DNA of 64,000 nt. Origin: Saururus chinensis. Lineage: Eukaryota > Streptophyta > Magnoliopsida > Piperales > Saururaceae. The notes under the pieces are model-generated. The model had not been told where the DNA came from. It searched no databases and worked only from the letters and a program-made list of their open reading frames with translations. Shown here one piece after another: positions 1 through 9,900 of this stretch. The stretch lies in NCBI GenBank assembly GCA_035235625.1, contig CP141142.1, positions 27,662,995 to 27,726,994 of the forward strand, written 5' to 3'. Position 1 is the stretch's first letter. Each line of letters starts with the position of its first letter. Both the position numbers and the translations under genes were made by a program.

Positions 1-1402
1 AGAAATCATAACATGCTAAACCAAATAACATGTAATCCACTTCACACTTGAACATCATCATAGCTCTCAACATAATATTCATATTCTAACAGTAGCATTT
101 CCAAGTATAAATCACTCATCATGATCATAATAAATGGTATTTAAGAAGAAAAGTATGAAAATGAGTAAAATAACCAAAATGACCAAAATTGCCATGTTGG
201 TGTTCAAATGTAGGGCTGTTCGAACACCAGAACTACAGTTTTGGATTGTCTTCTTCTTTTCGAACTCAAAGCCAAAAATACACATATCCGACTTAAAACT
301 TCAAATCTCACTTCCAAACATCATTATAATGAAATCTAAGCTTAAAAAATGGTAAATCTTGTCAGTTATCAACTAAGACACAAAGAAATCATAAGAAAGA
401 TTAAACTTTACATAACCAACCATTAAAGCTCAACTTTATGCAAACCCATGTAAACCTTCACCAAACTTCAAATCCAAAAACATAAATCTATTTTGGAAGA
501 AAACCCTTACCTTTAGTGAGTTTTTTGGTCTAAAATCGACGCTCCAACCTCTTCAAATTCATACCCACATTATAGTTTTATTAATATATGTATAAATCCG
601 ATTAATAAAGCCTAAATCACTTGAAAACTTGTAGATCTAGGGCTTGTTTAGTTTCAAAACAAAAATCTCTCATTAGAGGTTTAAAATAGAGATTAAAATC
701 AGAAACTTTAGTGGTAAAAATCAAGATTTAACTTTGGAAGATATGAAATTTAGAAAGTTTAGGTAAAACCCTAGGTGATTAATGGAAAATCAGGGCTAAT
801 CCTTGCCTTAATCGAACTTTCCTCTTATAGAATGGGGATTAGGGCCTCTTAACTTCCATAATCCAACCCTTCCCAAATAGGAATGAGGTTGTGCCTTTCT
901 ATTTATTGTAAGTCAAGGGGTTTACCTAATAGGATTTTGGGGTACAAATATAATTTAACACCAAAAATGGGTAATTTGTTTATTTTGAGTCCAAAATGAA
1001 GTTTAAACATTTTAAAACACTTAATTACTAAAATAAGATATTTTTAGGGTCTTATAAGACCAATCATCCCAATTTACGAATGTGGGGCCCATGGTGGAAC
1101 CCATGCCTAACTTTTTGAAAAAATTGTCAAAAATTTCAGAAAAAATTGAATTAACTTATTTTAATATAAAAACCATCAAAATGAAGAAATTTATGATTAA
1201 AACCATAGTTAACCACCTTAAATCCCAAAACAAGTCAAAACTGACCAAATTTAACACTAAACCACAAAATATTAACAAAACATATTAAATAAACCGGTTT
1301 AGGGTTTAGAGATCTTATAGATATCCACCAACCCAATATATACAGATGGTGGATATTTACTGACTGTGTTAAGGAGGTGTGCTAGATAAAGTAGGGGGTG
1401 AC
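1..1402 (-). mobile_element. Partial LTR, probably Ty3/gypsy, running off the left edge
   Basis: Read on the - strand, the sequence ending at 1402 begins TGTCACCCCC, a common start for plant gypsy LTRs. The 1.4 kb behind it is AT-rich, non-coding and LTR-like, and the other end lies outside the window. No internal gag or pol is visible here. Neither a target-site duplication nor a second LTR can be seen, so the family call rests on the terminus and composition only. It looks like an old, broken copy. Confidence 0.4.
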
Positions 1403-2884
1403 AGTAATAGTCTTCATAGATGATTCTCCTATCTTTCTTTCCTTTTTTGATTCTCAATTATGGCTCAAAAGCTTCTTTTCCAATTTTCATTTTGTAGATG
1501 AGGCAACTGGCATCTAGTATTGCATCTCTTTTGCCATTGCCTTTGAAGTCATGGAGACAAACTAGAATAGATTTGGTATCCTTTGAATGACAATCTATAC
1601 TAAAAAAGCATGAGAATGAAGACTAATTGAAGTGGAAGAAGAGATGTAAAGAAAAAGATCTCTGTTTTCCCAACAAAAAAGAGCTATGCACAACTTCTAT
1701 AAATAAAGGTTTCTACTCAAGTTTTGTACTTTGCCGAATTGTGAAAACATGATATGCTTGAATTTTGGAAAATAGGACAAAATTTCTAGTGAACTATGTT
1801 TTGGAGACAAAACCATTTCAAAATTGAAAATGCTCCCAAACACGCGATAAGAAATTGGGAAGAAACTAAGTCACTTATAATGTGAAAAGAGTAGCATAAT
1901 AATGTATGCAATAATGGATTTAATGTATTAACCATTGTATTAAAAGTTCTTGTGTTTAATTATAGCTGTTGATCATGATGAGTATATTTCAATGTACTCA
2001 TGCATCCTAGTGGTGCAGGTTCTTGAAGGTGAATTTTGCAGTAGTCAGGTGCTAGTGTTGGATGAGAAGGTGAGCTCGACTCTAGTAAGGAATATGGTCC
2101 CTTTTGTAGTGTAGTGATGTAGGCACAGGTGATGCTATTTCATTTATAATATTTGTATGTTTATGACATGACTTGGCTTGTAAAAACGATTTTGGCTCAT
2201 GAAATAGTATTCATCATATACATTATATATGGTTTGCTAGTGAAAAATAGGAATCTCAGCATGGGTAGTAGCCTAATCTCTACTTTGTTTTGTGGTTGCA
2301 TCATTAAAACTATTTATTTGCTTCTTTTCACTTCTCTGAATTCCAAAAATAAATTTAAAGATCCCAGATTGTGATAGGTCCACCGTAATTTGTTAAATTA
2401 AATTTTGGTATAATATTTTCAAGTATTAGCGTGACTTTCTTAGTTTTCCACTTCTGCTAGAGTGCCCTAACACATATTTGCATCACTTCACTAACCAAAT
2501 TATTGTATCAAATTTAACAATAAAAAAATGGTACCAAACTATATTAAAATACCAATAGAAGGATAGTACAACTCTCTAAGAAGGATCAAAGAATTGCTGA
2601 AGTTTTTATATGCTTTGAGCACACTTTAAACACATAAATCTATTACAAGTATTTTTGTTTTTCTTTTATGAATTTGTTCAATTGTTCTTACATTCCTTTA
2701 AGCCTACCAGTTGCGATTGAAGTGAATAGATCCACCGATTGTTCTATGTTTGAAGATAACAAAATTCATCTTATTCTCAAAATATGTTAGGATAGCCAGA
2801 AAAGGCCTACCATCTTTTAAATTTGATTTCAAATTATTTTATTACGATTAAAGTTATATATGCTTTTGAGGTTCCCTTTAGGAT
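1403..2884. other. Intergenic DNA, no gene recognised
   Basis: AT-rich sequence with no open frame that resembles a known protein. The longest start-to-stop frame (2153-2374, 73 codons) is hydrophobic, isolated and without homology that I recognise. I see no terminal repeats that would define an element. Confidence 0.4.
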
Positions 2885-3034
2885 AATGATATTCTTACAA
2901 TAAAAACAACAACAAAAAACTTATAGGTGAGTTTTTGTTGGACTTAAGAAGCGGGCTCACACAAAGTTCACTTGGGCTCACTTATCCAATCCAATCTAAA
3001 CTCATGTATGAGTTTTTTATGTGAAAATATCATT
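2885..3034. mobile_element. Small inverted-repeat MITE, copy 1
   Basis: The segment starts AATGATATT and ends with its reverse complement AATATCATT. The imperfect inverted repeat continues inward (AAAAAACTTATAGGTGAG on the left, a matching CTCATGTATGAG region on the right). The core CAAAGTTCACTTGGGCTCAC recurs in reverse orientation in the 17764-17914 element, so the two are one family. There is no coding capacity. The family is probably Mutator-like, judged from the long target duplication around copy 2. Confidence 0.6.
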
Positions 3035-3464
3035 TTCCTTCTCTTTATATCATTTTTTTATAATATCGAAGGTGATATATATTATGAAGAGGTAAAATGG
3101 GGTATATGAATATTAAATACAACTATGGACAGTAGGACATGCTCACATTCATCAAAGTTACATGGAAATGCAGCTTTTATTTTTTTTGTATTTTGATGAT
3201 ATTATAACAAATGTATATGCACAATTTTCAATTATAAATTTTTATGTCTAATTATATTTTTCAATAAATATTATAATAATTTATTATTTTAAAATTTTCT
3301 ATGTATGCTAAGATGTTTGAAACTCGTATAAGAAAATCTTGGTTTTTGTTTCCTTGCGATGGCCAAGAAGGCGGGGCATGCCCCAACTCGAGAGGAAGAG
3401 TTTTTCATGCTCCCTCCTCGCCATGAGCCCAACGTAAGGAACATCAAGAGACCATTCTTTTTTA

Positions 3465-3545
3465 AGATTGACGGCGCACACACTAGCACACATTAGCAAT
3501 AGTGATACTGCCGCTAACATGTCTTAGCATGTGCACCGTCAATCT
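3465..3545. mobile_element. 81-bp inverted-repeat element
   Basis: The arms AGATTGACGGCGCAC and GTGCACCGTCAATCT bound an 81-bp segment. The two 26-base arms pair with a few mismatches, so the piece could be a tiny MITE or a structured hairpin. Flanking target duplication is not clear. No second copy was seen in the window. Confidence 0.45.
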
Positions 3546-3879
3546 AATGGATGAACGACCCGTAGGTATTCTGGCTTCATGGTGAATGAGGAGCATTAAG
3601 GGTCTATTTAGATTGGTGGAAAGGAAGGAGATATTTTAAAAATCCCTAAGTTTTTACTATTTGGTGCAACAGGGATGAGAAACTAGAGTGAAAACTAGGA
3701 GAAAGGTGGTGGAAAATTGGCCTCAAAACTTTCCACCTGTTAATCTATGGATTTTAGGGAAAAAATCTACATATAAAAGATGTCTTCAATAATCCTAGTG
3801 TCGACCTTGTCGCCGCCACTACCACCATTGCCACCACTGTCACAACCGCCACCACTGCTGCCACCTCTACCACCACTAT

Positions 3880-5085
3880 GAGAGTTTGATATCTATCCAT
3901 CGACCTAGCGGATCTCTAAATTGCTACTAAAACTAGTCATTTGACAAGTAATAATTAAGAGTTCTAGTCTCTATGTTTAGAAATTTTTTATAGAAAAAAT
4001 AATAAAAACCTTATGACTATGCACATTCATGATCAAGCTACCAAGCAATAAAATCATAAAGCATGCAAGATCATGCAAAGATTTTTTATGTGAAAACCCC
4101 ATCTACGGTAAAAAATCACAGTAGCCTCACAAAGCCAAATCAATACATTAGCAAATAAGAACTTACAAGTCTCAACAACAACCAACCAACATCTTGACTT
4201 ACACAAATGGAAACGACATTTCTTTGTTCACTTTTCTTTGTTACTGGCCTTTAATTTTCTCCCTCTATTGAATCCTTGAAGTTTTCCCTCTTCGTATTTC
4301 ATCTAGTTTTCTTCTACAAACTCAATCAAAGACTCCTTATCATTCCTTGATGAAGAACTTTGTTGCAACTTTTCAAGCTCTTGTGTATGTTGTGTTGTGA
4401 ATTTCTTCTCACTTTTGGCTAATTGAATTGATCTTCAAAGCATGTAGCCAAAGAAAGCTCTATCAAAACTCAATAGAGTAGGCTTCCATCCTCTTTTCCC
4501 ACATCTAAAACACGTCTTATATAGATAACTAAGTCGGTTTAGGTGTTAAGCCTTGAATATGAATAAAATTCAACTCAAAATGGCCTATTTTGGGAAACTA
4601 TAAGCTCCAACAATCAATCCTATAGTAACAGATTGATCACCCATCGTCTCGGCCTAATTTTTTAAATCCTACTATAGCAGCTGATCTAATCAATCACTAC
4701 AGTAATCGATTGATTGATGAACAATTTTGCTATAATACTACTACAATAATTTGCTACAATGTTACTACAGTATGCAATTCAAAATGATTCCAAATTAATC
4801 CCTTTTTTATCACAATTAATCTTAAATAAAAATTTTACATACTTAATGCAATATTTCACTCATTTTTTTTCTCTCAGTCTAATATGATAAGCCATTTATC
4901 ATAAGTGAATGTAATATGTGTGCATTATTTTACATGTGAAAACACTTCTTAGTCTTCTTGTTTGCTTCATCTTCATTATGTGATCTTGAATAGGAAATAT
5001 TCTATCCTATAATTCAAATTACACATTAATTTGGCATTGTTTTGTTTATCGAAATAAGCCAATACACTAAGTATGATCACATATA
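3880..5085 (-). mobile_element. Solo copia-type LTR (Maximus/SIRE-like) inside the Harbinger element
   Basis: This block separates the two CCA-rich arms of the surrounding element. It resembles 49330-50459: both carry GGTAAAAAATCAC after an AACCCCA stretch, and both end with a related GGCTAATTT / GGCTTATTT segment read on the - strand. No gag or pol accompanies it. Exact termini are uncertain because the target duplication is not evident. It is a fossil LTR, younger than the element it interrupts. Confidence 0.5.
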
Positions 5086-5095
5086 TTCTTATACA

Positions 5096-5305
5096 CAACC
5101 ACCATCACTGTCGACGCCACTACCATCCTCCTTATCACCACCACCGCTGTTGCCACCACTGTCATCGCCACCTCCACCCTGCCACTACCACCGTTGCCAC
5201 CACCACCATTGCCATAGCTACAGCCACCATCATCACTGTTGCCACCTTTGCTGCCACTATTACCCCCATCACCATGGCTACCTCTACCACCACTACCACC
5301 ATTAA
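5096..5305. repeat. CCA/CAC trinucleotide-rich tract
   Basis: Imperfect ACC/CCA repeats on the + strand. Open frames here read as His-, Pro- or Ser/Thr-rich on + and Gly-rich on -, as expected from the repeat, and are not taken as genes. It is the counterpart of 3805-3878 in the same Harbinger-type element. Confidence 0.7.
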
Positions 5306-5554
5306 TGAATTTAAGTTTCAATTTTCTATATCAACATTAGTACAAATAAAAATAATTTTTTTTTAGAAATCTCATAGTTTCTTTTTCACTTAGATTCACT
5401 TTCTTTTTTCTCTTTCCCTTTCTCTCGGGTTTCCACCAATCTAAATAGACCCTTAAAACTTTTCCGGTCGGATGACACAATAATAATGATCAGTACCACA
5501 ACATATTATAGGCGCATACCAATATTAGTAGTTATGAATATTATCATGAGAAAT

Positions 5555-6672
5555 TGATCAAAATGGCTCTATAATACACAAAATATCTCAAACTTTTAAG
5601 TAATACACATTATGGCCCTATGCACATGTAAACCTCCACATATGTAATATGAATTATCTAAAAAACCTCCACATATGTAATGTGAATTATCTAAAATGCC
5701 CCTTTTCTCATTTTCTTCCTTTTAACTTCACCAAGTCATTATTTCTCATTTTCACCAAGTCGGGCTTCAACTCCACCACCACCAGCTCCATTGCCTCTAC
5801 CATCAACTTCGTCATCTTAACTACTAGCTTTGTTTAATCCAATTTCGTCTTCACCTTCTCCACCACCATCACCTTTTCTTCCTCCCTCCTTTTGCGACCT
5901 CTTCCTCTTCTTTTTCCTTCTCTCCTCCCCCTCCTCTCTTTACTACCTCGGTCACCTCCTTCTTGTTGGAATCTAATAAGACCGGTTATATACTAGCTCA
6001 TGGAGTGATTACAAATTTGATTTTTTTTATTTATAAGCTTAAATCTTAAAAAAATAAACCCATAAATATGTTAAATTACTCAAAACCAAAAGTAAGTTTT
6101 ATTTGTACTTGATTATGAGCTTTTTCTAAAATTCATTCTTAGTTTTGAATAGTTTAATATGTTTATGAGTTTATTTTTTAAAATTTAAATTTGTAGAAAA
6201 AAAAATTAAAATTTTAATCACCCTATTAACTACTTTATAACTGGTCTTGTTACATTCTGATAAGGAAGAAGAAGAAGAGGAAGAGGAAGCGACTGATGAA
6301 AAAAAGGGGAGGAGAGGAAGAAAATGAAGAAGAAGAAAGAATAGAGAAGAAAAAGAAGTGGTAGAATAAATGAATAAGAGAAGGTGACGGTGGCTAAGGA
6401 AGTGAAGACGGAACAACATAAATGAAGTAGACGGTGGAGGCAATACAATTGGTTGCGGAGGAGATGTAACTTGTGGGAGAGGTGGTAGAGCCCGTGGTAA
6501 AAGGTGGTAAAACTAAAGCCATATCCGGTAGAAATGAGAAATTCTCAGTAATAGGGTGAAGTTAAAATGAAAAAAATAAAAAAATACGCGTTTTAGATAA
6601 TTTATGTTTAAAAAGGCCATTTCGTGTATATTGTACTTGAAAGTTTACGATCTTACTCGGCCATTGAAATCT
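5555..6672. mobile_element. Foldback element with ~500-bp inverted arms, copy 1
   Basis: The left arm (about 5555-6085) and right arm (about 6150-6672) are diverged reverse complements. Examples are AAGACCGGTTATA at left against TATAACTGGTCTTG at right, and a pyrimidine-rich left tract (5840-5970) against a purine-rich right tract (6255-6370). The centre holds TTGATTATGAGC. A relative lies at 57190-59075. No transposase is encoded. Long arms suggest a Mutator-like foldback element, but no clear target duplication was found. Its right end is about 150 bp from the SURF1 start codon. Confidence 0.65.
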
Positions 6673-6821
6673 ACTTCTATAAGGCCTCTATACTGAAATT
6701 AATTTTTTTAACCATGTTCCGCGCTCCGAACGAACGTCGAAAAGCCACAGAGACCTTCGTGCTCGGCCGTTAGTTCAGCTCGTGCGTCGTCTTTGTCCCT
6801 AGACTAGATGTCCGCAGCATC
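6673..6821 (+). promoter_or_regulatory. SURF1 proximal promoter / 5' leader with two upstream ATGs
   Basis: This CpG-rich 150-bp stretch lies between the foldback element and the SURF1 start. TATAAGG at 6678-6684 is a possible TATA box, which would put transcription start near 6710. Two upstream ATGs exist. One opens a 19-codon frame (6714-6773). The other opens at 6808 and runs out of frame across the SURF1 ATG to a stop at 6859-6861. Whether either lies in the mRNA depends on the true start site. Confidence 0.45.
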
Positions 6822-6861
6822 ATGGCTGTCACCATCACCAAAACTCTGCCCAAAGCCCTGA
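6808..6861 (+). promoter_or_regulatory. Overlapping upstream open reading frame
   Basis: An ATG 14 bases upstream of the SURF1 ATG, in another frame, gives 17 codons ending in TGA inside the SURF1 transit-peptide region. If the leader includes it, scanning ribosomes would meet it first, so leaky scanning would be needed to reach SURF1. The frame is seen directly; the effect is inferred. Confidence 0.4.
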
Positions 6862-6960
6862 AATCGAGGACCCTTTCTGTCCTAACGAGCAGATGCCCAA
6901 ATCGAGTGCCTCCTTATGGTAGAAACTTTTCCGCATTATCAACTTCATCTCGATCCCAAG
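6822..6960 (+). CDS. SURF1: SURF1 exon 1 (presequence)
   Basis: 139 bases encoding residues 1-46 plus one base of codon 47. It begins MAVTITKTLPKALKSR. The donor is AAG|GTTCGT. The encoded peptide is basic and hydroxylated, as expected for mitochondrial import. Confidence 0.9.
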
Positions 6961-9900
6961 GTTCGTTTCCCTCACTCCTTTTGATGCTTGGATCACTTTT
7001 TGTTTTGGCTTTCATTGGATCATTCTTATTGTTCATATTTATTTTGAATTGTTTTTCTAGGCTATTTAATTTGGTTGGGTTATTGAAATTTTTTATTTTG
7101 ATATGCCTGGTGTGGGTTGCTTTTCTGATACAGAGAAAGTGAGTAGCAGATGGTCAAAATGGTTCCTTTTTCTTCCTGGGGCCATCACCTTCGGTCTTGG
7201 TACTTGGCAAATTCTCAGAAGACAGGAAAAGGTTTGTCATTTTATTTCTTTTATTGGGTTTTCTGGGAGTTTCTTTCAGTATGCTCCATTTTTGCACGAA
7301 GAATTGAACTTATCTCTAAGATCAGCGTATATGCATATTTCTTGGCTATTTCAATGTTCTCTATATACTATTAACAATGGTTTTGCTGAGGTAGATGCAA
7401 ATGTTCAAAGCTTCCTTTATAAATATTAAAATGCATTATTTGGGATTTCAGGGTTCTTTATACTGTTTTTTAGTATCCCTCTAAGTGTTTACTGATTTCT
7501 GAATTAGGTTATACTAGCAAAATTGCATGTGCATATGCACGTGATACACCCCATAGTTAAGATGATTGAATATGTGAATGAGGTTCAGGCTGAAACCTCC
7601 GAAAAACAAAATATCCGTATCTTACAACCGTACCAGAATCACTTACAAGCCAATACAAATCACACATGCTCGGCTTCAACAGATACTACACCCGGAATCA
7701 CTCCTTATAAAATTTGATGAGCTATCAATTTTTCTTATTTGATGGAATTTCATTCTTGCTGTGATAAAGCCAACTTTCTATGATTTGAGATGAGTGCAAG
7801 GTTAGTATAGGATTAAAGATGCAAGTCATTATTTGTTTTAAGGGTAGTATGGCAATAAATAAAAATCTATCGCATCCCAAAATCCTGCTTCTCGCTTTTA
7901 ATAGTAGTATGATTCAATTAGTCCAGTTATTAGTATCCCAAATTTTTTGAAATTTCCATACAAACAGATACCTCTAAGCTTAATAGTATGAAATGCTAAC
8001 TATTTGTCCATATGTTCTAACTTTCGAAGTTTGTTCATGCTACAAAAATGCAAATGTTGATAATATTATTTTCTAAATTTTTGAATTTGATCCAATGCAG
8101 ACCCTTATCTTTGTCATTTCTTTTTTATCTGTCATTTGACTGTTTTTTTTTATAATTCTTATGAGTTTTCGTTGAACAGATACAAATGTTGGAATACAGA
8201 ATGAAGAGGTTGGAAATGGATCCTATTATCTGGAACGACAAAGATTCTTCTAGTATAGATTTTGATTCCTTGGAGTTCAGAAAGGTGTTGTGCAAAGGTT
8301 TTTTTGATGAAAGCAAGTCCATCTTTGTGGGTCCTAGATCTAGGAGCATTTCTGGTGTAACTGAGAATGGATACTTCATCATCACACCTTTTATGCCTGT
8401 TAAAAACGTGCCAGACAGGTATCAACCATTGGCGTAGATCTTCATGACATTCTATTGAGCATGCTACATAGTCAATTTTTGTGCGACAGGCCCTTCGCTT
8501 AGTTGTAATTTTTACATTGCTTCAATTTGATATTTAGTTAAAAGATAATATATATTGCTCATTTGCTTGCTTACCACTATTCTGTTCCACACTTCTAGTC
8601 ACCAATTTGTTAAGAAATTTTTTGTCAGTGTGCAGTCACCTATTCTTGTTAATAGAGGATGGGTACCACGTAGCTGGAGAGACAAATTTTTAGGAAATTT
8701 ACATTGTGATAACGTGGTTTTAAATGCAACACCAGTTGCTAACAATGAGAAAAAGCAAAGGCCATGGTGGCAATTCTGGTCAAAGAAATCTGAAGCCGCT
8801 CAGGTTACTTCCCCTCATTTTTTAAAATTTGTACGTGAACTTTTTTTAATCAGTTCAAAAATTCAATAAAATTTTCGTTGGAATCAGGACAAGGTACCTG
8901 ATATCATTCCTGTAGAAGTTAGTGGTGTGGTTCGTGAAAGCGAAAAGCCAAGCATCTTTGTTCCTGCAAATGATTCAACTTCTGGTCAGTGGTTTTATGT
9001 GGATGTTCCAGAGATTTCTCGAGCCTGTGGTCTTCCTGCAAACACTCTTTATATTGAAGATATCAATGAAAATGTTAGTGCAAGCCAGCTGTATCCTGTC
9101 CCAAAAGATGTCAATACGTTAATCCGCTACTCAGTTATGCCGCAGGACCATCTAAATTATACAATAACCTGGTATGCATTTATTTCTTGTTAAAATATGA
9201 TGTTTTGAGTGACATTGTGTTGTACCATTTGTTTTTTTCCTGAATGTTTTTCTCTGGTAATTGAGCCTCTGCTTAACTTGCTAATTTAAAGCAACATGAA
9301 ACTAAGTAGGTTGTTATATATATACACTTAATTGTAAATTAAATCCATTACTTTTGATAAGCTCCAGATCTTATCTTATTTGAGTTGTTTTGCTTACTGA
9401 CGTGACACTTCTTGATACTTTTATTTGTTTGGGCACTCTGCTTGTAATTTTTGCTTCTTTTGTGAATCTTGGAGTTTGTAAGGCTTGAATGTAAATAAGC
9501 TCAGCTAGCTAGTTTTCTTTTTGTGTAATTAAAATAATCATTGGAAGAACTATGAAGTATTGAACCCGTATCTTTTTGTGACCAGTATAAGAACAATTAG
9601 TGGAAAGATGAAGGAGTTTCCCATCATAATGTCTACATCAAGAGTTAGCCTTCATCATGTATCTTCTGCTTTAGTGATTGAGGAGCTAAGTAGACATATT
9701 AAAGATAGGGACCTGTGATGCATACTTGTTTTGGATGACAGTTTTAGTTGACGGGTGAAGGACTGTTAAATGCAAAGTGTGAAGTATGAAGGGAAGCCTT
9801 AGAATTAATTGAAGTCAACTTTAGAGAAGGTTGAGCAATGGGTGCCCTTTGTGATAGATGGATAAGAAGCACCAAGATGTGAGCAATTTGGCTAGTTAGC

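Larger units (their letters stand above)
3600..5454. mobile_element. PIF/Harbinger (Tourist-like) element with perfect 23-bp TIRs
   Basis: The left end (3600-3622) starts GGGTCTATTTAGATTGG, and the right end (5432-5454) is its exact reverse complement over 23 bases. The flanks read TTAA on both sides, compatible with a TTA/TAA target typical of Tourist elements, whose ends begin GGGTCTGTTTGG. Inner arms on both sides are CCA/CCG trinucleotide-rich (about 3805-3878 and 5096-5305). No transposase frame is present, so it is non-autonomous. A copia-like LTR sits inside. A TTAA target would also fit piggyBac, but the TIR sequence favours Harbinger. Confidence 0.7.

Noticed and set aside
5042-5366. 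His-rich and Gly-rich open frames
   Set aside because: Product of the CCA/CAC trinucleotide tract in the Harbinger-type element.
7103-7429. 108-codon frame running through SURF1 exon 2 into the intron
   Set aside because: Only the 7134-7231 part is coding by homology and splice sites; the remainder is intron read-through.
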